From positions 1 through 57,751 of the forward strand of contig JAKEEM010000054.1 of assembly GCA_022616535.1 (NCBI GenBank): a stretch of 57,751 nucleotides of DNA, in the 5' to 3' direction. This DNA comes from Chlorobiota bacterium (lineage in GTDB: Bacteria > Bacteroidota > Ignavibacteria > Tepidaquicellales > OLB5). Positions within the stretch are counted from its first letter, which is position 1. Every line of letters starts with the position of its first letter. Below the pieces are notes generated by a model. The model was not told the origin of the DNA and did not search any database. It was given only the letters and a program-made list of their open reading frames with translations. Position numbers and translations under genes: made by a program. Positions 26,783 through 33,698 of this stretch are shown piece by piece.

Positions 26783-27453
26783 TGCTCAGCAGTCTTTCTA
26801 AGCGAAGGGTTGTAATATTTTACTGCACCTGAATCGGACTTGAAAATTTCGTTCAGCAGATTATCGAAATCAGCCCGGCTGTTGATAAAATCTGCTTCTT
26901 CGCTGTTAACAATAATTACTTTTGCGGCTTTATACCGGGAAAAGAAATAATTATACGCCTCATTAAGGTTATCGATATATGTTTCGCTTATATCTCTTTC
27001 AATTTCCCTGTCACGGTTTCTGATATTGCTCATCAATCGCACAACCGATGTCTGCAGGTAAATAACCAAATCCGGCGATACGACACTTCTGTCCAGAGCC
27101 TGAACAACCAGCTCGTAAATCTTAAGTTCATCGTCGTTTAAGTTCAAATAGGCAAAAATCTTATCCTTTTCAAAAATATAGTCGCTTACAGTGTAAGGCT
27201 CAAACATATCTTTCTGGTGCAGCTGCTGAAGCTGCTGGTATCTTTCTAGCAAAAAAAACATCTGCGTCCTGAAGGCATATTCCTGGGGATTTTTATAAAA
27301 CTTATTCAGAAAAGGATTATCTTCGAAGTTCTCCAAAATAAGCCTGGCGCTTATTGTTTCAGCAAGCTTTCGGGCAAGCGATGACTTCCCGGCCCCAATC
27401 ACCCCTTCGACTGCGATATAACTTATTCCCTTAGTATTTAATATGTCGCTCAT
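26779..27453 (-). CDS. Deoxynucleoside kinase
   Basis: This enzyme phosphorylates deoxynucleosides with ATP in nucleotide salvage. It has a P-loop GVIGAGKSS near the N-terminus, followed by the family's E-R-Y-Q-Q substrate segment, DYIFEKDKIFAYLNL, and R-D-R-E-I-E-R-D in the lid. I start at the ATG at 27453 (224 residues); a TTG one codon upstream is less likely. It overlaps folK by 23 bases, an arrangement common in this group. Base specificity (dA/dG versus dC/dT) is not decidable by eye. Confidence 0.88.
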   Translation of the reverse strand: MSDILNTKGISYIAVEGVIGAGKSSLARKLAETISARLILENFEDNPFLNKFYKNPQEYAFRTQMFFLLERYQQLQQLHQKDMFEPYTVSDYIFEKDKIFAYLNLNDDELKIYELVVQALDRSVVSPDLVIYLQTSVVRLMSNIRNRDREIERDISETYIDNLNEAYNYFFSRYKAAKVIIVNSEEADFINSRADFDNLLNEIFKSDSGAVKYYNPSLRKTAEQ

Positions 27454-27946
27454 CAAAGTTGTAATGCAAACTCACTTTCCCCTTATCTTTTGAAATACGA
27501 TAAAGATTTGCTATGCTTTTTTTGAGCATTGGATGAACAAAATCAGGCATAAGCTCAGCCATCGGCTTCAAAACAAAATTTCTTTCCGCAACAAGCGGGT
27601 GCGGAATCGAGTATTTTTTCGTTTTGATTATTTTCCTGCCGTAAAATAACACATCTATATCAATTTCACGAGCCTTCCATTTACCCCTGTCAACTCTGCC
27701 GAGTTTTTTTTCAGTCTTTTCGATAATTTTAAGTATTTCAGCGGGACTGACCCGGCACAAAAAAATACCCACACAGTTTAAAAAATTTTTTTGCTTTTTA
27801 AATCCCCACGGCTCGGTTTCGTAAATTGATGATGAAGCCAAAAAGTCAAACGCACCTGAAAGCGAAATATACCTGAGAGCGGATTCAATGTAATTCACCC
27901 TGTTCCCGAAATTAGAACCAAAACCAAGAACAACTTTTTCAATCAT
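27431..27946 (-). CDS. folK: 2-amino-4-hydroxy-6-hydroxymethyldihydropteridine pyrophosphokinase
   Basis: FolK transfers pyrophosphate from ATP to 6-hydroxymethyl-dihydropterin in folate synthesis. The 171 residues contain the opening LGFGSNFGNR, ETEPWGFKKQKNFLNCV in the pterin site, the metal/ATP signature KWKAREIDIDVLFYG and IPHPLVAERNFVLKPMAEL. It lies 15 bases after folB, the preceding enzyme of the same pathway, and overlaps the kinase gene, giving a compact folate/nucleotide unit. Confidence 0.95.
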   Translation of the reverse strand: MIEKVVLGFGSNFGNRVNYIESALRYISLSGAFDFLASSSIYETEPWGFKKQKNFLNCVGIFLCRVSPAEILKIIEKTEKKLGRVDRGKWKAREIDIDVLFYGRKIIKTKKYSIPHPLVAERNFVLKPMAELMPDFVHPMLKKSIANLYRISKDKGKVSLHYNFDERHIKY

Positions 27947-27961
27947 TTCTTTAATTTAATC

Positions 27962-28339
27962 TCATGTAGCTTTGTGCCTGTATTCGGAATGCTCGACTTC
28001 AACATAATCGGTTAAACCCCCAAGCGGAGGAGAGGGCTTTCTTACCTTAATTGTAACTTTCTGCACAACTGAGAAGTTCTCAATAATCTTTTGAGCAATG
28101 TTATACGCAAGTGATTCAATCAGATAAAACCTTTTGCTTGAAACAACTTCTTTGATAAACTTATATGCTTGCTCGTAATCAAGGGTTTTTTTTAAGTTAT
28201 CCTCTGCTTCCGCCGCTGTAACATCGCAAGTCAGCTCGGCGTCGATTTCAAAAAGTCCCCCGCTCATTCTTTCGGCATCAAGAACGCCGTGGTAGGCATA
28301 AAACCTAGCATTTTGAATTCTGATTATTGTATAGTTCAT
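27962..28339 (-). CDS. folB: Dihydroneopterin aldolase
   Basis: FolB splits dihydroneopterin into 6-hydroxymethyl-dihydropterin and glycolaldehyde. The 125-residue T-fold protein has YAYHGVLDAER near the start, DYEQAY, LIESLAYNIA and the catalytic-lysine segment KVRKPSPPLGG. It directly feeds FolK, encoded next. Its ATG falls just beyond sucD. In both alternative reading frames after the sucD A9 run, the stop codon comes immediately at this start, which matters for the sucD end discussed separately. Confidence 0.93.
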   Translation of the reverse strand: MNYTIIRIQNARFYAYHGVLDAERMSGGLFEIDAELTCDVTAAEAEDNLKKTLDYEQAYKFIKEVVSSKRFYLIESLAYNIAQKIIENFSVVQKVTIKVRKPSPPLGGLTDYVEVEHSEYRHKAT

Positions 28340-28367
28340 TTATTTCTTGTTTTCTTTGAAGTTTTTT

Positions 28368-29336
28368 TCAAGTTCTTTGAACTTTTTTTTTCTTCTCTTT
28401 CTTTTTAGCTTCCTTCTCAGACTTCTTTGCTTTCTTTTTTGTTTTGTTTTTTTCAAGAGCCTTTTTGACTGTCAAACCTATATCAGCAGGTGAGTCAGCT
28501 ACATAAATCCCCGCATCTTTAAGCGCTTTTATTTTCTCAGCGGCAGTTCCTTTGCCGCCGGCTATAATTGCTCCGGCATGACCCATGCGCCTTCCCGGAG
28601 GTGCAGTTCTGCCGGCTATAAATCCAATGACCGGTTTTTTAACGTTTTTTCTGACATACTCCGCGCACTCTTCTTCGGCATTGCCGCCTATTTCGCCAAT
28701 CATTACTACCGCATCTGTTTTTTTATCTTCATTATAGAGCTTCATTGCATCTGTGAATGTAGTCCCTATAATAGGGTCGCCGCCAATGCCTATGCAGGTC
28801 GATTGACCGATTCCAAGAGCAGTAAGCTGGGCAACCGCTTCATAGGTAAGAGTTCCGCTGCGTGAAATTAATCCAACCCTTCCCGGTTTATGAATGAATC
28901 CGGGCATTATCCCGATTTTGCATTCGCCCGGGGTGATAATTCCGGGGCAGTTGGGACCAATCATTCTAACTTTTACGCCTGATTTGTTTAAATCATCAAG
29001 GTAATTTTTAACAATAATCATATCCCTTGTTGGGATACCTTCGGTTATTGTGACAATGACTTCTACGCCTGAATCGGCCGCTTCAAGAATTGCATCAAGC
29101 GCAAAAGCCGGAGGAACGAATATCACAGAAGCATTTGCCTTTGTTGCTTTTACCGCCTCGGCGCAGGTGTTAAATACTGGGACTTTATCATAAAACAACG
29201 ACCCGCCTTTGCCGGGAGTGACTCCTGCAACAACATTTGTTCCGTATTCGATTATCTGCCTAGTATGAAAGGAGCCTTCAGAGCCCGTAATGCCTTGAAC
29301 CATCAATCTCGTTTTTTTATTAACTAAAATGCTCAT
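28368..29336 (-). CDS. sucD: Succinyl-CoA synthetase alpha subunit with lysine-rich tail
   Basis: SucD binds CoA and carries the phosphohistidine intermediate when succinyl-CoA is converted to succinate with ATP or GTP formation in the TCA cycle. The first ~294 of 322 residues are standard: CoA-binding [33 protein letters not shown] and the active-site H253 in [13 protein letters not shown]. The remaining ~28 residues are an unusual K/E-rich tail. The end passes through nine adenines and then stops, while both other frames stay open to the folB start, so the true C-terminus is uncertain. The beta subunit gene sucC is not nearby. Confidence 0.92.
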   Translation of the reverse strand: MSILVNKKTRLMVQGITGSEGSFHTRQIIEYGTNVVAGVTPGKGGSLFYDKVPVFNTCAEAVKATKANASVIFVPPAFALDAILEAADSGVEVIVTITEGIPTRDMIIVKNYLDDLNKSGVKVRMIGPNCPGIITPGECKIGIMPGFIHKPGRVGLISRSGTLTYEAVAQLTALGIGQSTCIGIGGDPIIGTTFTDAMKLYNEDKKTDAVVMIGEIGGNAEEECAEYVRKNVKKPVIGFIAGRTAPPGRRMGHAGAIIAGGKGTAAEKIKALKDAGIYVADSPADIGLTVKKALEKNKTKKKAKKSEKEAKKKEKKKKVQRT

Positions 29337-29457
29337 TAAATCACTGCTTTCTATGTATTTGTAAGTTAGACATAATCTTGTGAGTAAATGCGAATTTACT
29401 AATTCTTATCTTATGAAAAAATATATATCACATTGCCTGCCAATTTTGGATTTTTTA

Positions 29458-29479
29458 ACAAGGGGTTGCAACCCCTTGT
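29458..29479. repeat. 22-bp perfect palindrome, REP-like
   Basis: ACAAGGGGTTG is followed at once by its exact reverse complement. It lies between the sucD gene and the convergently placed terminator at 29516. It has no U-tract on its 3' side in either direction, so a terminator is unlikely. Confidence 0.5.
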
Positions 29480-29515
29480 CCAATAACCACTCTATTTACC
29501 GTTTTTATATATAAT

Positions 29516-29542
29516 AAAAAAGCCCGGTTACCGGACCGGGCT
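29516..29542 (-). terminator. Strong terminator of the coiled-coil lipoprotein gene
   Basis: On the minus strand AGCCCGGT, a 6-base loop and ACCGGGCT form a perfect 8-bp stem followed by a T-rich tract (TTTTTTATTAT). It is about 60 bases beyond the stop at 29605. A second perfect 16-bp palindrome (GCCCGCTCGAGCGGGC, 29560-29575) lies in between. Confidence 0.85.
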
Positions 29543-29604
29543 AGTAGGGACTGCTTATTGCCCGCTCGAGCGGGCGTGGATAAATGGAGAAATTCTTAGA
29601 AACT

Positions 29605-30297
29605 TTAGTCTTCTTTAACCAAATTGCCTACAATTACCCATTCACCGCTCTGGTTTGCAGTGAGGTTATAGGTAACAGTTAACGTTTTTGTAACTTCTTT
29701 ATTATCTCCGTTATTTTTGATAACCTGCGTTTGCTTAACTTTTGCAACAACGGTTGCCTTATCATCTTTCTGGCTTAAAACCTTTGGCTCCTGTTCAACA
29801 GTGAACTGCTTTGTGTTCCTGTAACCCGCCTTAAGTGTTTCGACCGAACGCGAAGGGAAATACGTCTGAGCTTTTTTCATATTGCTTTCAAAGTTGCCTG
29901 TCTCGTAAATTCCTCTTTGTATATACTCATAATAATCCTTCACAGTAGACGACGGGTTTTCAAATTTTTTCGTTATCTCTTTTTGAATTTCTTTTTTCTT
30001 CTGTGATTTCGTCTGCTTTTCGGCAATCTTAAGCGAATCCTTTTGATTTTGAGAGAGTTCCATCGAGCTTGTATCGGAAGCATTTTCGGTTAAATTTCCT
30101 TCAAGCGTGTTTATCCGCCTCTCCCGCTCCTCAAGTTCAATTTCCTTAAGCTTTATTCTCGCTTCTCGGTCATTTAATTCTTTTTCCTTATCTGCAAGAA
30201 TCTGAAAACTCGTTTTGCTTGTATCATCCTCTTTTGAGCAACCTATAAGATAAAGTCCTAAAAGGAATATTACTATATATTTAATAAAGTTAAACAT
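29605..30297 (-). CDS. Lipoprotein with coiled coil and C-terminal DUF-like beta domain
   Basis: The 230-residue product has a lipobox LIGC (C20). A charged helix rich in K, E and R (about 34-70, REARIKLKEIELEERERRI) predicts a coiled coil. A polar linker follows, and then a C-terminal domain (about 117-229) with SSTVKDYYEYIQRGIYE and alternating strands ending GEWVIVGNLVKED. That end looks like the cone-shaped NTF2-like/DUF4878 fold found in lipoproteins. No enzyme motif is visible. It is transcribed alone, with its own strong terminator. Confidence 0.7.
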   Translation of the reverse strand: MFNFIKYIVIFLLGLYLIGCSKEDDTSKTSFQILADKEKELNDREARIKLKEIELEERERRINTLEGNLTENASDTSSMELSQNQKDSLKIAEKQTKSQKKKEIQKEITKKFENPSSTVKDYYEYIQRGIYETGNFESNMKKAQTYFPSRSVETLKAGYRNTKQFTVEQEPKVLSQKDDKATVVAKVKQTQVIKNNGDNKEVTKTLTVTYNLTANQSGEWVIVGNLVKED

Positions 30298-30406
30298 TTA
30301 TCTTAAAATATTAGTTTATATAATCCCACTAACTGTAAATATAATGGTAAATTACAGCAAAAGCAATATCTTTTAGAAAAATAAATAATTTTGGGAAAAT
30401 TAAGGA

Positions 30407-31192
30407 TTACTGCATTTCGCAGAGCATTTTGTAGCTCTGAAAGGCATTAAAAAGAGCGATAGCAACGTCATTTTGTCCTTTTTCACTTGTAAGGTACCTT
30501 TCGTCTTTGAGGTCGGATAAGTAGCCTGTTTCAACAAGTACTGCGGGCATTGAAGCGCCGAGTGTTACCCAGAAACCCGCCTGTATCGCTCCGCGTGAGG
30601 CAAGCTCCGTAAAATTAAGCATACTGATTTCTATATTGGATGCTAAGAACTCATTATATTTCTGATAGCCGTTTTGGGCAAGGGAAGAAAAAATAAAATT
30701 ATCCGTTGTGTCTGCACCAAGCGACTCGAACTTAAGCAGCGAATTTTCCTTCATTGTAATCTGAACGGCTTCGGGAAATCTCTCCCTGTTTAAAAGATAA
30801 ATTTCAAAGCCGTTTTTCTCCGTTTCTTCCGCTTTCTTATGGTTTGCGTGAACGCTTATAAACAACTTTGCTTTACTTAGATTTGCAATTTTTGTCCTCT
30901 CCTTTAAATCAATAAATTCATCCGTTGTTCTGATATAAATAATTTTTATATCAGGGAATTTTTCTTCGATTAATTTTCCCAGCTTCATAGTTACGGGCAG
31001 ACCGATATTTTTTTCCTGCACCCCCGTGTTATCGCCGATTGTTCCCGGGTCTTTGCCCCCGTGCCCCGCATCGAGCACTATTACATCAAGCTTGTTTTGT
31101 GAAAGCAATGTCAAATTACAAAGCTCAAATACCAAAAATAAAAGAAAAATTTTTCGCAGAATTTTTGACATTTGGATTTTGACATTTGTCAT
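30407..31192 (-). CDS. amiC: N-acetylmuramoyl-L-alanine amidase (AmiC type)
   Basis: This zinc amidase (Amidase_3) removes the stem peptide from peptidoglycan, usually during daughter-cell separation. The 261 residues contain LDAGHGGKDPGTIG with the first zinc histidine, QEKNIGL with the glutamate, SVHANH with the second histidine and the catalytic glutamate in LVETGYLSD. There is no AMIN or LysM domain. Translation may start at the first ATG or at the one seven codons later (31171), which gives a cleaner signal peptide. The bases encoding the N-terminus look like repeat sequence (ATGACAAAT-TCAAA pattern). It follows the broken yajQ by six bases. Confidence 0.92.
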   Translation of the reverse strand: MTNVKIQMSKILRKIFLLFLVFELCNLTLLSQNKLDVIVLDAGHGGKDPGTIGDNTGVQEKNIGLPVTMKLGKLIEEKFPDIKIIYIRTTDEFIDLKERTKIANLSKAKLFISVHANHKKAEETEKNGFEIYLLNRERFPEAVQITMKENSLLKFESLGADTTDNFIFSSLAQNGYQKYNEFLASNIEISMLNFTELASRGAIQAGFWVTLGASMPAVLVETGYLSDLKDERYLTSEKGQNDVAIALFNAFQSYKMLCEMQ

Positions 31193-31198
31193 TTCGTT

Positions 31199-31695
31199 TT
31201 ACCTGTAGTTTGTAAATTGGACTGCAAAATCAAGCTCCGAGTTTTTTATCAGAGCTATTGCTGACTGTAAATCATCCTTGTCTCTGCCTGAAACCCTGAC
31301 CTGCTCATCCTGTATTGCCGCCTGAACTTTTGTTTTGGAATCTTTAATAATTTTAACAATTAACCTCGCATTATCCTTGTTAATTCCTGCTGGACTTCTA
31401 TAGCCTGCCTTATCATTCCCCCCGATGCCTGCTCCTGCGGCTTATACTTCATTGCTTTGAGCGGTATGCCCCGCTTGACAAATTTGTTCTGCAATATATC
31501 GATTACGGCTTTTGTTTTATAGTCATCATCGCCCATGATTGTTATGGTTTTTTCCTTCTGGCTGTAATCAATGGAGCTTTTTGAGCCCTTGAAATCATAC
31601 CGCTGCTGTATTTCCTTGCGCGCCTGGTTAACGGCGTTATCTATTTCCTGCCAGTTAATCTCAGAAACTATATCGAATGAATAATTTGCTGCCAA
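31199..31695 (-). pseudogene. yajQ: yajQ (nucleotide-binding UPF0234 protein) with a one-base frameshift
   Basis: The first frame gives 111 residues ([20 protein letters not shown] to [12 protein letters not shown]) and then runs into a premature stop. The missing C-terminal half is present in the next frame, reading [35 protein letters not shown] and [12 protein letters not shown] with a stop at 31199. Restoring one base at about 31385-31387 gives the normal ~165-residue protein with QQGINK at the join. YajQ proteins bind nucleotides (cyclic-di-GMP in some species) and may act with RNA or transcription factors. A sequencing or assembly error is as likely as real decay, because the downstream half is otherwise intact. 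Confidence 0.88.
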
Positions 31696-31696
31696 A

Positions 31697-31978
31697 TTAA
31701 ACTCTTGCTTTTTTTCTTATAAAATTATATTTATATGTATTCTCTATTCCTAAAACCTGCTCTATATGAAACACTTCATTGCAATCGTCAAAAGAAAACA
31801 TTTCGCCATCTAAAACATACCATTTCCCCCGTTGATAAGAATTTAACCTTTTTATGGAAGGAAATTGAGTGAGCGGAACAATAATCTCTCTTCCGTCAAC
31901 AAGATTAATTTTCATTTTCCCTTTGAAAGGGAAAGATATATTTTTTATAAAAGGTTTTGTTTTTTTAAATCCCTCCAT
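31697..31978 (-). CDS. DUF2442 domain protein
   Basis: This 93-residue protein has the DUF2442 core, with [22 protein letters not shown] at about 24-45 and then a strand-rich end with FHIEQVLGI. The ATG overlaps the stop of the DUF4160 gene (TAATG). DUF4160-DUF2442 pairs are common in bacteria and have been proposed as toxin-antitoxin-like modules; in that view this would be the partner of the DUF4160 protein. No biochemical role can be read here. The unusually short spacing to yajQ (one base) suggests readthrough transcription. Confidence 0.8.
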   Translation of the reverse strand: MEGFKKTKPFIKNISFPFKGKMKINLVDGREIIVPLTQFPSIKRLNSYQRGKWYVLDGEMFSFDDCNEVFHIEQVLGIENTYKYNFIRKKARV

Positions 31979-32262
31979 TATTTTGTAATTTTAATTGTTT
32001 TAATTTTAATTCCATTTGCAAATTTTTCTATCTGCCTGTTTAGCAAATTAAGGTTTTCTTTTATTAATTTCTCAATATTTTTCAATTCAGTCTTTGAAAA
32101 ACCGCCTTTATCGACCAATGCGACTTTTGGTTCAAGCCAAAACTTCGCGGTTTGCCTGAATCTCCCCTTTCTCGACTCAACATGCACATGCTTTCTATTC
32201 TCGGCTAAATCGCTTGAATAAATTAGAAAAACATATTGTCTTACAATAAGAAGCTTTGGCAC
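31978..32262 (-). CDS. DUF4160 domain protein
   Basis: The 94-residue product starts at GTG and resembles DUF4160: a short N-terminal strand with VFLIYSSD, then the conserved N-R-K-H-V-H-V histidine motif (about 22-28), and a helical end (ELKNIEKLIKENLNLLNRQIEKF). It overlaps the DUF2442 gene, and the two almost certainly act together. Whether they form a toxin-antitoxin module is untested. It follows the methyltransferase gene by 27 bases on the same strand. Confidence 0.8.
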   Translation of the reverse strand: MPKLLIVRQYVFLIYSSDLAENRKHVHVESRKGRFRQTAKFWLEPKVALVDKGGFSKTELKNIEKLIKENLNLLNRQIEKFANGIKIKTIKITK

Positions 32263-32289
32263 TTTTAATCGACTTTCTTATTTAGCAAT

Positions 32290-33090
32290 TCATGGTTTTT
32301 TTCCTAATGTATACCCGCATCTAATATTTTCGAAGAAAACACCTTCTTCGCTAATTTTATTCAGTTCTGATTTAAGCTCTGATTCAAATTCTTCAGCTTT
32401 TTCACCAAGGACTTTTTTCGAACAGCGGGAAGTTGAATGCAGATATCCTATGATTGAATCAATGGTACAATAATGGGGAAACTCAAATGGATAACTGGTG
32501 CAATTGGTAAACCCTTTGTCATTCAATAGCAGTCCATAATCCCGAAATTCCGATTTATTACTGCCTGAAGAGTTCGGAGTCCATTTGTCAGTAATTTCTG
32601 AAACACGCTTATGCCAAAGCTCATCTCCTCGCCAGATGCTGTACATTCCAACAATCGCAATATGACTACCCGGTTTCAGCCACCTGTATGCTAAATCCAG
32701 AATAAGCGACTGGTCAAGCCGGTGAAACGCCTCGCCGATTGTTATTAAATCAACAGAGTTTGATTCAATCTTAAGTTCTTCAGCTCTGCCAATTAACCAT
32801 TCAATATTACTGGTTTTATTTTTCTCTGCTTCACTCTTTCCAACAGAGACCATATCCGCATCAACGTCATTTGCAAGAACTTTGGAAAAAAACGAAGCCA
32901 GCGCAATAGCGACTCTGCCGGGACCGCTGGCAAGGTCAAGCAATTTAGCTTTCTGCGGCGGCGATGTTCGGTTTATCAAGTCTTTAATTAAAACCTGCGG
33001 GTAGGGAACTCTGTAGCGTGAATAATAAAGGGCTGTCCCTTCAAACGCATCAGCCGGGTAATTTGGTTTCAAATATTCGAAGCCGGTCAC
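32290..33090 (-). CDS. Class I SAM-dependent methyltransferase
   Basis: The 266-residue protein has the AdoMet motif LLDLASGPGRVAIALA followed by NDVDADMV (acidic loop binding the ribose) and LITIGEAFHRLD. The C-terminal part is helical. The resemblance is to the small-molecule methyltransferases of the UbiE/BioC class, and the substrate cannot be told. I start at the GTG at 33090, which overlaps the EVE gene's stop as GTGA. The longer frame from an ATG at 33162 would overlap the EVE gene by 76 bases. Confidence 0.82.
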   Translation of the reverse strand: MTGFEYLKPNYPADAFEGTALYYSRYRVPYPQVLIKDLINRTSPPQKAKLLDLASGPGRVAIALASFFSKVLANDVDADMVSVGKSEAEKNKTSNIEWLIGRAEELKIESNSVDLITIGEAFHRLDQSLILDLAYRWLKPGSHIAIVGMYSIWRGDELWHKRVSEITDKWTPNSSGSNKSEFRDYGLLLNDKGFTNCTSYPFEFPHYCTIDSIIGYLHSTSRCSKKVLGEKAEEFESELKSELNKISEEGVFFENIRCGYTLGKKP

Positions 33091-33539
33091 TTTTTCTTTT
33101 TCCCATTTTTTGAAAAACCTGTAATTGCTTCCATACCTGACATTTGCAGAATCCCGTTCCACATTGCGTCAGTTACCGGCTGGACAGAAAGACGCGGATT
33201 CCTAACCAGCTTGGAATCTGCAAAACGCTTATCTGCCTTGACCTGTGCAAGTGTAACAGGATTTTTCAGCTTTCGCACTGCCCTAATATCAAACACCTGA
33301 AGATATTCGTCATCTCCTTTTTTGGGGTCAGGATAAGACTCTGAGGTGATTTCAGCTATACCCATAACCTGTTTCTCCTCTCCGGTATGATAAATAAAAG
33401 CGAGGTCACCCGGTTTTACACGCCTTATATAAGGCATCGCCCAGGGACTCGTAACCCCGTCCCACACGGTTTTTTTATCGCGCTGCAAATCACTGTATGA
33501 ATAAACCGAGGGCTCAGTTTTTAATAACCATTTTGCCAT
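33087..33539 (-). CDS. EVE domain protein (thymocyte nuclear protein 1-like)
   Basis: EVE domains are PUA-like folds that bind modified bases in DNA or RNA. The 150-residue protein has the full family pattern: WLLKTEPSVYSYSDLQRD, WDGVTSPWAMPYIRRVKPGDLAFIYHTGEEKQVMGIAEI and NPRLSVQPVTDAMWNGIL. A short basic end (NGKKKK) is extra. The GTGA overlap with the methyltransferase gene downstream suggests a shared role, perhaps recognition and modification, but that is inference. Confidence 0.92.
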   Translation of the reverse strand: MAKWLLKTEPSVYSYSDLQRDKKTVWDGVTSPWAMPYIRRVKPGDLAFIYHTGEEKQVMGIAEITSESYPDPKKGDDEYLQVFDIRAVRKLKNPVTLAQVKADKRFADSKLVRNPRLSVQPVTDAMWNGILQMSGMEAITGFSKNGKKKK

Positions 33540-33551
33540 TGTTTTTCCTTT

Positions 33552-33617
33552 GTCATTCCCGCCCCGCCTGCCTGCAGCAGGCAGGCATCAATTGCGTGAT
33601 AAACTCCAGCGGGAATC
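33552..33617. repeat. ATTCCCGC-type interspersed repeat with nested CCTGC palindrome
   Basis: GTCATTCCCGCC and GCGGGAATC flank the element as inverted ends, and a GCCTGCCTGCAGCAGGCAGGC core is nested inside. It is the same composition as the copies at 16643 and 21037. Confidence 0.65.
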
Positions 33618-33631
33618 TATTGATGGTTTTT

Positions 33632-33693
33632 GCCACTAAGATACAAAGTCTAAAAAACAATTAAAATTTTTAGTGTCTTAGTGCCTTTGTGGC
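33632..33693. repeat. Imperfect inverted repeat (GCCACTAAG type)
   Basis: GCCACTAAGATACAAAG near the start and TTAGTGCCTTTGTGGC at the end form imperfect inverted arms around an AT-rich centre. It sits just after the helicase gene on the minus strand and could terminate or protect its transcript. Confidence 0.45.
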
Positions 33694-33698
33694 TAATT

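Noticed and set aside
29458-29479. 22-bp palindrome as terminator of sucD or its neighbour
   Set aside because: No U-tract follows on either strand, and a much better terminator exists at 29516-29542.
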